Position numbers and translations under genes: made by a program. The notes below the pieces were generated by a model. That model was not told where the DNA came from and did no database searches. It worked only from the letters and a program-made list of their open reading frames with translations. This document shows, piece after piece, positions 50,966 through 60,600 of a stretch of DNA of 64,000 nt. Position 1 is the first letter of the stretch; each line of letters opens with the position of its first letter. The DNA comes from Cryobacterium algoritolerans (GTDB lineage: Bacteria > Actinomycetota > Actinomycetes > Actinomycetales > Microbacteriaceae): contig NZ_SOFP01000075.1 of the NCBI RefSeq assembly GCF_004402785.1, positions 54,451-118,450 on the forward strand, in the 5' to 3' direction.

Positions 50966-53419
50966 ATGACTGGACACGGATCGGACTTCGGGGCGACGAC
51001 ACCGGACGACGACCGGGCACTGCCCGCCTCGGGTGCGACGCAGCCGGTCGGCCTCAGCCTGGAGGACGTGCGAAATCGGGTCCTGGCCGGTCTGGACAAT
51101 CCGCCTCCCGGCAAGTCGAGCCGAACCCTGGGACAAATCCTTCGCGGCAATCTCTTCACACTTTTCAATACGGTTGTCGGCGGATGCTTTCTCCTGCTGC
51201 TTGCACTCGGGCAGTGGAAGGACGCAGTGTTCGGTTTCGCCGTCATCGCGAACGTACTGATCGGCGTCGTGCAGGAATTCCGGGCGAAACGCGCCCTCGA
51301 CAGGCTCACTGTCGTACACTCGCCCACGGCTCGGGTTCTGAGGTCGGGCTCCCCCGCTGACATTGCCGTGGCGAACGTTGTGATGGACGATATTCTCGTA
51401 CTTCGCGCAGGGGATCAGATACCCGCCGATGCCACCATTCTGGAGGCCAGCAGACTCGAAATCGACGAGTCGCTGCTGACCGGCGAAGTCGAGGCTGTTG
51501 TGAAGCGGCCCGGAGACCAGACGTTGTCCGGGTCTGGCGTCGTCGCCGGGAGCGGCACGGCCCGAGTGATCCGGGTCGGCGCGAACTCATTCGCGCACCA
51601 GGTGACGTCGGAGGCACGGCGTTTCTCACTGGTGAACTCGGAACTGCGCAACGCTCTCAACCGCATCGTTCGGTGGATCACCTGGGCGCTGATTCCCCTG
51701 ATGGCGCTCGTCCTCAATGGTCAGATGAAGGCCCTGGGCGGATGGACCACTGCCATCGAATCCGGATCCTGGCGACAGGGCATCGTCAGTGCGGTGGCGA
51801 GCACAGTCAGCATGATTCCCCAGGGGCTAGTGCTCATCACCAGTGTTGCCTTCGCACTTTCGGCGGTGAAGCTGGCCCGAAACCAGGTTCTCATCCAGGA
51901 ACTCCCGGCGGTCGAGGGCCTTGCCCGAGTCGATGTGATCTGCCTGGACAAGACCGGCACCCTCACCGAGGGCGACATTGCATTCGATGCGACACACGAA
52001 ACCGCGGCCGAGGATACCCCGGAGTGGCGTGAGGTCCTGGGCTGGTTCGGGGCGGACGCCGACGCCAATGCCACCGCCCGCTCCCTGCGCACGCAATTTG
52101 CGTCATCAGACCGGCTCCGACCGTTATCGATCGTGCCGTTCTCGTCGGCCAGAAAATGGAGCGCTGTCACCTTTGGCCCGGACGCGGCCTCAGGGTCCTG
52201 GGTTCTCGGCGCCCCGGAAATGGTCCTGGGCCACGGCAGCAGTGACGACGTCGAAACCCTCGCGCGTGCGTCGGAGCTGGCACGCTCCGGGCTCAGGACC
52301 GTCGTTCTCGCACACGCCGCGCACACGATGACTCCGGAACAAGCCGCCCAGGAACAACTGCCCACAGGCCTGCGCTCCGTCGTTCTGGTTACCTTTCGTG
52401 AACATATCCGTGCGGACGCGCTGCAGACCCTGACCTATTTCCGTGAGCAGGGGGTTGGGCTCCGCGTGATCTCGGGAGACAATCCAGACACGGTCGCAGC
52501 GGTCGCCCGCCAGGTGGGCTTCGACTTCGAGGGCGACGGGTATGACGCCCGAGACCTGCCCGCGAACATTGACCTGCTGGGAGCGATCCTGGAAGATCAG
52601 CACGTCTTTGGACGGGTGACTCCAACCCAGAAGAGGGACATGGTCCGTGCCCTGCAGCAGCGCGGCCACGTCGTTGCCATGACCGGCGACGGGGTCAATG
52701 ACGCGCTGGCTCTCAAACAGGCCGACATCGGCGTTGCGATGGGATCCGGATCCGACGTCACCAAGGCGGTATCACGACTGGTTCTGCTCGACGGCAAATT
52801 CTCGCACCTGCCCGACGTCGTGGCCGAGGGTCGCCGCGTGATCGCCAATATCGAACTCGTGTCCAAGCTCTTCCTCACCAAGACGGCCTACGCCATCCTG
52901 CTGGCGCTGGCTTTCGGCGGACTGCTGTGGGAATTTCCTTTCCTTCCCCGCCAACTGTCCGCCGTTGACGGTCTCACGATCGGAATCCCTGCGTTCTTCC
53001 TCGCCCTGCTGCCCAATCAGCACCGGTACGTGCCCGGGTTCCTCCGGCGCGCACTCGGCTTCGCGGTCCCGGCCGGCGCAGTCATCGCCGTCGTGATCCT
53101 GGCGGTTGATGCATCCGCCCGCTTCAGTGTCGGCAACAACCAGGACGCCGCCCAGACTGCGACGGCACTCGCGGTCTCAATCGTGGGCCTGTGGGTGCTC
53201 CTTGTCCTCTGCCGACCGCTGAATGGAAAGCGTCGCCTGATCCTCACGGGAATGTACCTGGGGCTCCTCGGCTGCCTGATCGTGCCTCCCGTCCGGGACT
53301 TTTTTGACTTCGAACTTCCGAGCGCCGACCTCCTTCTGGTCTGCCTGGGCGCGGCGGTCCCTGGCTGCCTGGCGATCGAAATCATTGACCGGATTCGCCA
53401 GCGCCGAGATCCCCGCTAG
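50966..53419 (+). CDS. CtpE-type cation-translocating P-type ATPase
   Basis: Pump of 817 aa of the P2-like group close to mycobacterial CtpE, which has been linked to calcium uptake. There is no HMA domain and no CPx motif. The core has LLTGEVEAVVK (actuator), LDKTGTLTEGD (phospho-Asp), MIPQGLVLITSVAFA in helix 4, and GDGVNDALALKQADIGVAMGSGSDV. Ten helices are predicted. The N-terminal 35 residues are hydrophilic. It follows the copper kinase by 110 bp, but nothing in the sequence marks it as a copper gene; substrate by family is Ca2+ and not certain. Confidence 0.9.
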   Translation: MTGHGSDFGATTPDDDRALPASGATQPVGLSLEDVRNRVLAGLDNPPPGKSSRTLGQILRGNLFTLFNTVVGGCFLLLLALGQWKDAVFGFAVIANVLIGVVQEFRAKRALDRLTVVHSPTARVLRSGSPADIAVANVVMDDILVLRAGDQIPADATILEASRLEIDESLLTGEVEAVVKRPGDQTLSGSGVVAGSGTARVIRVGANSFAHQVTSEARRFSLVNSELRNALNRIVRWITWALIPLMALVLNGQMKALGGWTTAIESGSWRQGIVSAVASTVSMIPQGLVLITSVAFALSAVKLARNQVLIQELPAVEGLARVDVICLDKTGTLTEGDIAFDATHETAAEDTPEWREVLGWFGADADANATARSLRTQFASSDRLRPLSIVPFSSARKWSAVTFGPDAASGSWVLGAPEMVLGHGSSDDVETLARASELARSGLRTVVLAHAAHTMTPEQAAQEQLPTGLRSVVLVTFREHIRADALQTLTYFREQGVGLRVISGDNPDTVAAVARQVGFDFEGDGYDARDLPANIDLLGAILEDQHVFGRVTPTQKRDMVRALQQRGHVVAMTGDGVNDALALKQADIGVAMGSGSDVTKAVSRLVLLDGKFSHLPDVVAEGRRVIANIELVSKLFLTKTAYAILLALAFGGLLWEFPFLPRQLSAVDGLTIGIPAFFLALLPNQHRYVPGFLRRALGFAVPAGAVIAVVILAVDASARFSVGNNQDAAQTATALAVSIVGLWVLLVLCRPLNGKRRLILTGMYLGLLGCLIVPPVRDFFDFELPSADLLLVCLGAAVPGCLAIEIIDRIRQRRDPR

Positions 53420-53760
53420 CCTGGGCCGCGGCGGGTTCTCGCTCCTCTCCGCAGGCCGTCACAGGGCCAGGGGCCACTCGGCAGAAGCGTCGATGGCTCA
53501 GGTTGGTCTGAAAGTCCTCGCCGGCGATACCGAAATGGGCCGCAAACACCGTGTCGACGTGGTCTTCGGCAATCGCCCTCACGACTGAGCGAAATCGCAC
53601 ACGAACTCTGACGCTCAAGGCGCATCTGACGACATCCGCCCCGAAACGATCGCCGTTCTTTTGTGCGCTCTCCACGGAACGCCCAGAAATTGGCAATACC
53701 CTCAAACAAGTGACCTTACAGACCGCAGCCCTTCGACCGGCGTCAACACTGCCCGCGCCA
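53420..53760 (+). other. Region between the P-type ATPase and acyltransferase genes
   Basis: This 341-bp stretch has an open frame in the acyltransferase phase from 53551, but its residues lack family resemblance and hydrophobic pattern. I see no terminator, repeat or other gene. It probably carries the acyltransferase promoter. Confidence 0.45.
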
Positions 53761-54924
53761 ATGCCCGCGCCGACGAAACGCCTGACCGCCCTGGACGGCC
53801 TGCGGGGCATCGCGGCCCTTGTCGTCATGTTCCACCACGTGTACCTGGTCGCGGTGCCGTCTCTCCGGCGCGGCGGCGGATCCGCGCCGGGAAGCCTCTA
53901 CTGGTGGATGTCCGAGACACCCCTCAAGATCCTCACCGCAGGCTCAGAAGCCGTCCTCGTCTTCTTTGTGCTGAGCGGACTCGTGGTTGCCCTGCCCGCG
54001 CTGCGCACGTCCCGGTTTTCCTGGTCAGGGTTCCTGAGCGGCAGACTCGCCCGGATCTATCTGCCGGTGTGGGCCTCCCTGACGATCGGCACCGCGCTCA
54101 TCTGGCTCCTCCCCCGCGACCTTGCCGCGGTGACACCCGGCTCCTGGGTTGCCAGCTCAAACGCAACGTCAACCACGGTGACAACGCTGCTCAACCAGGT
54201 GAGCCTCACAACCGCATCGTATGACATCAACAATGTGCTCTGGTCCCTGCGATGGGAACTGGCGTTCTCGGTTCTGCTTCCCCTGTTCGCGGCCGTGGCT
54301 GTCTTGGTTCGACGCCGCTGGCTGCTCAGCGTGGCCGCCGCGTTCGCCCTGAGCCTACTGGGGCTGCTCAGCAATATCGACGCACTCCGCTACCTTCCTG
54401 TGTTCTTCATCGGAACAGTCATGGCCGTCCGATTGGACTCCATCCAGGAGTGGACGAGGCGACGCATCCGGCGACCACACGCGCGTCGCTTTGGAATCGC
54501 CCTGGTCGTCGGCTCGCTCGTTTTACTGGTCTTGCACTGGTTGGCCAGGCCGATCGCGGCACCGGGAACCCTTCCCGGCAGCATTCTCACCCAGCTGGCC
54601 GTGCTCGGCGCCGCCGGCCTCGTCCTAGCCGCAATCGGCGTGCCTTTCCTGCGCCGGGCGTTGGACTCACGCCCCAGCCAGTGGCTCGGGCGAATGTCTT
54701 TCAGCCTCTACCTCATTCACGTCCCCATCTTGGCTACCCTGGCCTTTCTGCTAGGTGACGATAAATGGTGGCTGGTAGCTCTGCTCACGATCCCCCTGTC
54801 CCTCCTCGCCGCATGGGGATTCCACCAGGCGCTCGAGCGCCCCTCACACCGCCTGGCCCGGCGCACCGCCCACGTCGTGGCCACGTGGACCTCCAAAATC
54901 ACCGCACAGATGACCAGGTGGTAG
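53761..54924 (+). CDS. Acyltransferase-3 family membrane protein
   Basis: Membrane acyltransferase of about 387 aa with ten helices, related to the gene at 17094 but clearly distinct. The N-terminal motif is LTALDGLRGIAALVVMFHHVY (given in part as LDGLRGIAALVVMFHH), with the catalytic His pair; later RLARIYLPVWASL and LWSLRWELAFSVLLPL, the WSLxxE region. It likely acylates an envelope carbohydrate. I chose the ATG at 53761, two residues into a Met-Pro-Ala-Pro repeat; a GTG at 53710 or an ATG at 53551 are possible. No clear ribosome site supports any of them. A domain beyond the membrane core is absent. Confidence 0.85.
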   Translation: MPAPTKRLTALDGLRGIAALVVMFHHVYLVAVPSLRRGGGSAPGSLYWWMSETPLKILTAGSEAVLVFFVLSGLVVALPALRTSRFSWSGFLSGRLARIYLPVWASLTIGTALIWLLPRDLAAVTPGSWVASSNATSTTVTTLLNQVSLTTASYDINNVLWSLRWELAFSVLLPLFAAVAVLVRRRWLLSVAAAFALSLLGLLSNIDALRYLPVFFIGTVMAVRLDSIQEWTRRRIRRPHARRFGIALVVGSLVLLVLHWLARPIAAPGTLPGSILTQLAVLGAAGLVLAAIGVPFLRRALDSRPSQWLGRMSFSLYLIHVPILATLAFLLGDDKWWLVALLTIPLSLLAAWGFHQALERPSHRLARRTAHVVATWTSKITAQMTRW

Positions 54925-55053
54925 GTACGACAGGTCACGGAATCACATACGCCCGATCAGTCCCGATGACGGGGCGTGACCATGGCAGCCGACACCCCCG
55001 CCCGCATCCGCCTCGTTGCCCTGTCCCGACCGAGAATCCCGCGCGGGCGCGTG

Positions 55054-55812
55054 CTACGGCACACTCCCGGGCGCACCGAGAGTGACCCGCGCCGTCCGAT
55101 GGGTGTCAACAGCGATCACCGTGCCGAGAATGACCAGTGAGAGCGCCATCGAGGCCAGGACGTCGCTGGCCCAGTGGTAGCCCAGATAGAGCCGGCTCAA
55201 AGCGGTGGCGACGATGAGCAGCGCCGCCACAACGTATGCTGCCACGGCCATGCGGGGGCTGCTCAGTCGGGAGAACACCACAAAGGTCAGAATGAGGAGG
55301 AAGTCGCAGGCGCCGAGAACATGACCGGACGGGAAGGAGAACGTCGTGTCCGGGCCATTCAACATCAGGTCCACTGGTGGTCGGCTTCGCCCGACGATGC
55401 GGGTGATGATCTGCACGACCACCACCCCGGTGAGAGTGCCGGCACCGAGGAGAAGCGGCCGCCAGGCATGCGTGCCGAAGATACCCCAGGCCAGCGTGAC
55501 CACCAGCACGACGATGGGAAGGACCACTGGCCCGAAAAGAACCGTGAGGGCCACCATGATCGGAGTCAGGGTCTCCGTTCGGCTTCCATTGAGCCACGTC
55601 TGGATCGTGGTGTCCATCGTGGAGACGACGTCGAGGTGAAGAACCTCCCACAGGAGCACCAGGAGACTGGCAAGACCAAGAAGGATGAGGGACCCCGCGA
55701 TCACGTACAGCCTCAACCTCGTCGCGGCCGGGACGATTCGATCCTCCACGAAGAGCCTCTCATACACCTTCGTTCTGGGGGTCTTGCTCGGCTCGGGCGC
55801 TGGGCCGCTCAT
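55054..55812 (-). CDS. PAP2-type membrane phosphatase
   Basis: Protein of 252 aa with six helices. The PAP2 triad is RIVGRSRPP, TFSFPSGHVLG and SRLYLGYHWASDVLA. It is a lipid-phosphate or undecaprenyl-pyrophosphate phosphatase by family. The ATG at 55812 overlaps the TGA of the shortened PPK2 gene by 4 bp, an unusual pairing of a polyphosphate-kinase-like frame with a lipid phosphatase. An earlier in-frame start at 55929 would lie inside that gene and is not needed. The N-terminal 35 residues are basic and cytoplasmic. Confidence 0.9.
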   Translation of the reverse strand: MSGPAPEPSKTPRTKVYERLFVEDRIVPAATRLRLYVIAGSLILLGLASLLVLLWEVLHLDVVSTMDTTIQTWLNGSRTETLTPIMVALTVLFGPVVLPIVVLVVTLAWGIFGTHAWRPLLLGAGTLTGVVVVQIITRIVGRSRPPVDLMLNGPDTTFSFPSGHVLGACDFLLILTFVVFSRLSSPRMAVAAYVVAALLIVATALSRLYLGYHWASDVLASMALSLVILGTVIAVDTHRTARVTLGAPGSVP

Positions 55813-56294
55813 GCTCCGACGACCCGTCTGAGTTCCTTTTTCAAACCGTAGTTGGGTCGTGGCCAGTCCAGTTTCACCTCGCGTAGTTTCATAAGGACGA
55901 TCTGCTGCACCGCCAGTCGGGCATACCACTTGTGGTCGGCCGGGATGACATGCCGGGGCGCTTGCCCCTTCGCCGTGGGCGCTGTGAATCGGTGCACGAT
56001 GATGCCCGAAGGACTCATTCCAGCGAGGACGTGGGTGACGATCTCTCCCTTACCGGAGGTGTCGATCCCCTGCAAGACGATCACCAAGGATCCGGTCCCC
56101 CCGACCGTGCTGTCGGCGAAAAGTTTGCCCTGCGACTCGTCGAGCATTCGACTCTGGTTTAGAAGGATGGCCGTGCCCGTGCCCTTCGAGGCGTCGATTC
56201 CGGGAATCGCCGCCGGGTCGACCACTTTCAGCTGGAAACCCGTATCCACCCGATGGATCTCACTGGGCGCTTCCGACCACACTGTCTTTGGCAT
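55809..56294 (-). pseudogene. Internally deleted PPK2 paralogue, frame intact
   Basis: Frame of 161 aa that aligns along its length with the 283-aa PPK2 at 58071 but lacks 122 residues in the middle. Residues 1-110 match the partner's 1-110, including the Walker A loop GIDTSGKGE (partner GMDTSGKGG). The text then jumps from about partner residue 112 to 234 (HVIPADHKWYARLAVQQI). Lost are the Walker B VFDRSHYEDV and the lid helices, so polyphosphate-dependent phosphotransfer should be impossible. The frame and both ends are preserved and its stop is coupled to a PAP2 gene, so it may still be translated. It could equally be a young pseudogene. Confidence 0.8.
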
Positions 56295-56338
56295 AGGTGA
56301 TGGTATCTCGTTAGGCGACTCGCATACACTCATGTCTC

Positions 56339-57148
56339 ATGAATGATGCCTCAGTGACGGGCGCTGCCCGCAATGCGCAGGACAGTGCCCCGCTTCGGGG
56401 CCTGGCCCGGTTGGGCTTCGCCGTCAACGGCCTGGTGCATATCCTCATCGGCTCGTTGGCCATCGCTGTCGCGGCAGGCGGTGGGAGCGGCGCGGCGGAC
56501 CAATCCGGCGCGTTCGGGCAACTGGCCTCCAACCCGGGCGGAGTGTTCCTCCTCTGGACGGTCGTCATCGGCATGTTCGCCCTCGGTTTGTGGTTGCTCA
56601 TCTCCGCGTTCCTGATGCGGGGTACGGATCCCAAACGCAAGTGGACCCGCCGCGGCACAGAAGTCGCCAAGGCAGCGGCCTATTTCGCAATCGGAGCGAC
56701 AGCGGTGACGTTTGCACTCGGCGGCACGGCGAGTTCGGCAAGCAGCACGAGCGATGCCAGCGCGACGTTGTTATCATCCCCCGGCGGTGTCTTCGTGCTG
56801 ATTGTCGCCGGTGTCATTGTTCTCGCCATCGGCGCCTATTTCGTGCGCAAGGGCGTGGCCCAGAAATTCACCGACGATATCTCCCTGCCCGGCGAGCCGG
56901 CCCGGAAGTTCGTGCTCGCCCTCGGCGTTGCGGGGTACGTCTCAAAAGGGATAGCCATAAGTGTTGTGGGGATCCTCGTCGTTGCCGCCGCGCTCACCCA
57001 CGACGCCAGCAAGTCCACCGGGCTCGATGGGGCATTGAGGACTCTGGCTGCTCTTCCCTTCGGTGTCGCCATCCTCACCGTGATCGGGATCGGCCTGATC
57101 GCCTACGGGCTATATTGTTTCGTCAGGGCCTGGCGCGCTCGACTGTGA
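56339..57148 (+). CDS. DUF1206 membrane protein
   Basis: Protein of 269 aa with six helices built as three repeats of a two-helix unit. Each unit opens with a version of the DUF1206 signature, seen as LARLGFAVNGLVHILIG, and later ALGVAGYVSKGIAISVVG. No function is known. It is divergent to the shortened PPK2 gene with only 44 bp between the starts. Its 3' end overlaps the convergent PAP2 gene by 39 bp. Confidence 0.9.
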   Translation: MNDASVTGAARNAQDSAPLRGLARLGFAVNGLVHILIGSLAIAVAAGGGSGAADQSGAFGQLASNPGGVFLLWTVVIGMFALGLWLLISAFLMRGTDPKRKWTRRGTEVAKAAAYFAIGATAVTFALGGTASSASSTSDASATLLSSPGGVFVLIVAGVIVLAIGAYFVRKGVAQKFTDDISLPGEPARKFVLALGVAGYVSKGIAISVVGILVVAAALTHDASKSTGLDGALRTLAALPFGVAILTVIGIGLIAYGLYCFVRAWRARL

Positions 57149-57841
57149 ACGTCGCCAACCTCGGCTAGTGAGCCCACCACGGATTCGGCGCTCACCGTCG
57201 AGTTTCGCGGCCAATGGCGCCCACACGACGATTGCGACGCCCACTCCGAGCAACAACGCGCCGAAAGTGTCGGTCAGCCAGTGGGCCCCCAAATAGGTGC
57301 GGCTGACCATCATCACCCCGGTATAGACAGCACCGGCAATCCACACCCACAACCGGGGAAACACAATGGACAGGATAAGGGCCATGGTCGCCGCATTGGC
57401 GACGTGTCCGGACGGAAAAGAACCGAAATCCACGGTGACCAGGATGGTCTCTGGCCGTGCGCGCCCGAACAGGTGTTTGAGAAGCTGCACGGCGCCACCG
57501 GTCACCACGGTGGCCACAACGAAGTACAGGGCAGCCCACGGGCGCTTCACCAGGAGCAATATGACGGTGCTGGCGACAGGCACGATGAAGGTGGCGATCA
57601 CGCCCCCGCCCAGGTAGTTCATGACGAGCGCCAGGAACCCCCAGACCGGCGCCCGATTCTCGATCAGCTCCGTCATCCACTGGGTATCGATGGAGAGTGG
57701 CATCCCATGGTCGCGCACAACGATCAGGGCCCCCAACGCGATCACCAGGCCCAACGCGACAAAACCGCTTACCAGGGGCCAGACTCGACTGACGTGTTTC
57801 GCGTGTGGCGTGGCGGCAACTTCCGGATCCTGGTCGGACAT
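57110..57841 (-). CDS. PAP2-type membrane phosphatase
   Basis: Protein of 243 aa with six helices. The PAP2 signature is KHLFGRARPE, GSFPSGHVANAATM and SRTYLGAHWLTDTFGA. The third such protein in the window, but it differs markedly from the others. The C-terminal 30 residues are hydrophilic and overlap the DUF1206 gene on the other strand. It is divergent to the intact PPK2 gene, 229 bp away. Confidence 0.9.
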   Translation of the reverse strand: MSDQDPEVAATPHAKHVSRVWPLVSGFVALGLVIALGALIVVRDHGMPLSIDTQWMTELIENRAPVWGFLALVMNYLGGGVIATFIVPVASTVILLLVKRPWAALYFVVATVVTGGAVQLLKHLFGRARPETILVTVDFGSFPSGHVANAATMALILSIVFPRLWVWIAGAVYTGVMMVSRTYLGAHWLTDTFGALLLGVGVAIVVWAPLAAKLDGERRIRGGLTSRGWRRSQSSAPGPDETI

Positions 57842-58070
57842 GAAACAATGCTAGGACTCTTCGGCGGGATGGTGTGGGAAAAGTGAGGGGCCCCGTCTTA
57901 TCCAACCTCTGGGGTCCTCCCACCGCCGCCTCGGGTTGCCGGCGCTGCATGCTGCGCGCGCCTGCGTCGGCGCCACACCGAAGTCGACGAGTTTCGCTCG
58001 CGATCGGAGACCGGGAACAGCTTCACACATCGTCTCTCGTCACAGAACACGCATCCGCTACCATCTACTC

Positions 58071-58922
58071 ATGTCGAAGACAGCGTGGTCAGAGAAACCG
58101 AGCGATCTCAATCGGCTAAAGCCCGGATTCAAGCTGAAGGATGTCGACCCAGGGTCGACGCCCGGAATCAACGCCACCAAACGGTCGGGTACGGCTCTCC
58201 GGCTGAAGCAGGAAGGCACCTTGCGGGAGCTGCAGGGCAAGCTCTTCGCCGACAGCACGGTCGGCGGCAAGGGCTCGCTGTTGCTTGTCCTGCAGGGAAT
58301 GGATACCTCCGGCAAGGGCGGGATTGTGACCCACTCGCTCGCCGGGATGAGCGCCTCCGGCGTGATGGTTCACGGCTTCAAGGCACCCTCCCCGGAGGAG
58401 AAGAAGCACGGGTTCCTCTGGCGGGTGCGCAAGAGGCTCCCCGAACCCGGCATGGTGGGCGTCTTTGATCGCTCCCACTATGAAGACGTGCTGGCCGCAC
58501 GCGTGCGTCACCTTGCCGACCCGAAGACGCTCGACCGGCGATACCATCAGATTAACACCTTCGAGCAACAAGCGGCCGACAACGGAACCAAGATCATCAA
58601 GGTGATGCTTCTGATGAGTGAAGAGGAGCAGAGGCGGAGGCTGGTCGCCCGGCTTCGCCGCCCGTCAAAGCTGTGGAAGTACAACCCCAGCGACGTCGAC
58701 GACCGCGAACTGTGGCGCCAGCATCAGGAGGCCTACCAGATCGCCCTCGAACGAACCTCGACCCACCACGCGCCGTGGTACGTCGTGCCCGCGGACCACA
58801 AGTGGTACTCGCGTCTGGCCGTGCAGCAAATCATCCTCGAGACGCTGCAGGAGTTGAACCTGGACTGGCCACGGCCCGACTACGATCTGGCGGACGAGCG
58901 GATGCGCGTGGCCGGCACATGA
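58071..58922 (+). CDS. ppk2: Polyphosphate kinase 2 family protein
   Basis: Cytosolic kinase of 283 aa that moves phosphate between polyphosphate and nucleotides. Walker A is GMDTSGKGG (76-84), Walker B is VFDRSHYEDV (131-140), and the lid region has RRPSKLWKYNPSDVDDREL (196-215 in part). The single-domain length fits PPK2 enzymes that charge AMP, ADP or both; the class is not decided here. I chose the ATG at 58071, which matches the start of the shortened copy (MPKTVWSE versus MSKTAWSE). It overlaps the next gene by 4 bp. Confidence 0.94.
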   Translation: MSKTAWSEKPSDLNRLKPGFKLKDVDPGSTPGINATKRSGTALRLKQEGTLRELQGKLFADSTVGGKGSLLLVLQGMDTSGKGGIVTHSLAGMSASGVMVHGFKAPSPEEKKHGFLWRVRKRLPEPGMVGVFDRSHYEDVLAARVRHLADPKTLDRRYHQINTFEQQAADNGTKIIKVMLLMSEEEQRRRLVARLRRPSKLWKYNPSDVDDRELWRQHQEAYQIALERTSTHHAPWYVVPADHKWYSRLAVQQIILETLQELNLDWPRPDYDLADERMRVAGT

Positions 58923-59329
58923 GCGGCCCGTTCAGCAAAGAGGAAAGGGCTGCGATGAGGGCGGCGGCCGCCGAAGCAAAGGCAGCAAAGGCGGGCGCTG
59001 ATCTGGAGGAAGCCTGCCTCGCTGCGATTGCCGACATGACGGGAACCGACAGAGAGTTGGCCGAGACCGTGCATCGGCTGGTTACAACGCACACGACGTT
59101 GGGAGCAAAGACGTGGTACGGCATGCCTGCGTACGCCAACGCTGACGGGAAGGTTGTCGTATTCTTCCAATGCGCCGCCAAGTTCAAGGTCCGTTACGCC
59201 ACTATCGGTTTCCAGCCGGACGCGAACCTTGACGACGGCGACCTCTGGCCGACCTCATATGCCGTGACCAAGCTCACCACCGCCGATCAAAAGCAGCTGG
59301 TCGCGCTGTTGACGAAGGCCACCAACTAG
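58919..59329 (+). CDS. DUF1801 / YdhG-like protein
   Basis: Soluble protein of 136 aa. The C-terminal domain (from about 45) has TTLGAKTWYGMPAYANADGKVVVFF (given in part as AKTWYGMPAYANADGK) and FKVRYATIGF, the YdhG/DUF1801 pattern; Bacillus relatives bind iron. The N-terminal 35 residues are an Ala/Lys/Glu helix (AAAAEAKAAKAGADLEEA). Its ATGA overlap with ppk2 makes them one operon. The link between the two is not understood. Confidence 0.85.
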   Translation: MSGPFSKEERAAMRAAAAEAKAAKAGADLEEACLAAIADMTGTDRELAETVHRLVTTHTTLGAKTWYGMPAYANADGKVVVFFQCAAKFKVRYATIGFQPDANLDDGDLWPTSYAVTKLTTADQKQLVALLTKATN

Positions 59330-59451
59330 ACGCCGACAGACGTTCTTGGTCCAAAACATCCTGAAACGCCAAGGCGATAGGGGCGCTTAGGCCGGTGCTC
59401 GTCGAATCGTGAACCGAGTCGTCGGCGCTCGATTCGTTGAGACTGGCTGGG

Positions 59452-60477
59452 TTAGCCGGCGGGGGTAACGGTGGCTTCGTAGGTGAGGATTTCCGTGCCG
59501 TTGCCTTCATCCCCGTTATCGGGGGCCACCTTCATGGTGAGGTGATTCCCGTCAGCAGTCATTTTGAACGGGTTGCGGGTGGCCACGTGTCCGGCGGTGG
59601 ACCACTTCTGGAACGGAACATCCCGGATCAGGCTGTGGGATCGAAGATCGATCATCGCCACGCCGCCGAGTTCGTAGGTGGCACCGGTGCCACCGGCCAC
59701 CAGGGTCTGCGGGAGGTTGGTGATCCCGGCGCAGAGCATCTTGGAGTTGGGCACGTACTGACAGTCCTGGTAGTCGGTGAAGAAATTCGGGTTGTCCCAA
59801 CTGGAGAGTTCTTTGCCCTGCAGATCCCATTCCGCGAAGCGGCGCGATCCCCAGGTGTTTCCGACCAGATGGCCGGACCGTTTGTCCATCACAATGCCGC
59901 CGAAATGGTCCGTCACCTCAAACTGCTTGTGCACGTCGAGGGTGTTCGCGTCGACACGGTAGATGATGGCGCTGCTGTTGGGCCGGTACTGGGCCACGGG
60001 AACCCAGACGTTGACGCCGTCGAAATCAATGCCGCCCGGGTGGTACATGTCACCTTCGCCGAGGATGATGTCCTTCTGCAGGTTGCCGGACTCGTCCATC
60101 ACGAAGAGGTGGCCGATGCCCCTGCCCGGCGTGCGGTCGAAGCCGTCCTGCGGCGTCGGGAACTTCCTGGTCGGTAACGTGATCTGAACGGCAGTGAGAA
60201 AGATGTGATCCGGGCTGTAGGCGATTCCCTCGGTGTGGTACGTGGGGAAGTTCAGCTTCAGCTTGCTGGTCTGCTGCCAATTCGTGTTCCGGTCCACGCC
60301 GTTGAAGGCGTCAGCGAGGGCCGTGCCCGTTTCGCTGTCGACGCCGAAATCGACGTTGCTCTCGTTCCGGCCAGTGTTGCCTGCTGCCTGGGCGGCCGCG
60401 GTGCCGCCGATTGCGGAGGCAGCCAGGGCGATTGCTGCGGCGACCGTGAGGATGCCTCGGGTGCGAGTCGTGCTCAT
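59452..60477 (-). CDS. Secreted DUF6454-like protein (predicted beta-propeller)
   Basis: Protein of 341 aa with a signal peptide (about 1-31, ending AAAQAAG). Repeating segments such as YHTEGIAYSPDHIFLTAV, GHLFVMDESGNLQKDI, YHPGGIDFDGVNVWVPVA and SSAIIYRVDANTL read like blades of a propeller. I associate it with DUF6454 from memory, tentatively. No enzyme motif is evident. I chose the ATG at 60477 with GAGAGG upstream; the frame extends to 60567. It is convergent with the DUF1801 gene, 123 bp apart. Confidence 0.8.
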   Translation of the reverse strand: MSTTRTRGILTVAAAIALAASAIGGTAAAQAAGNTGRNESNVDFGVDSETGTALADAFNGVDRNTNWQQTSKLKLNFPTYHTEGIAYSPDHIFLTAVQITLPTRKFPTPQDGFDRTPGRGIGHLFVMDESGNLQKDIILGEGDMYHPGGIDFDGVNVWVPVAQYRPNSSAIIYRVDANTLDVHKQFEVTDHFGGIVMDKRSGHLVGNTWGSRRFAEWDLQGKELSSWDNPNFFTDYQDCQYVPNSKMLCAGITNLPQTLVAGGTGATYELGGVAMIDLRSHSLIRDVPFQKWSTAGHVATRNPFKMTADGNHLTMKVAPDNGDEGNGTEILTYEATVTPAG

Positions 60478-60600
60478 TGGGGAGCCTCTCAAAGGTTGGA
60501 TCTCTACACGAAGTGGCCACGCTACCTGCCGATAGCGAACGCCCCAAGACGAGTAGGTGAACAGCACGCCGCTGGGTGGGGGAAATCGGGGTCCGTGTTT

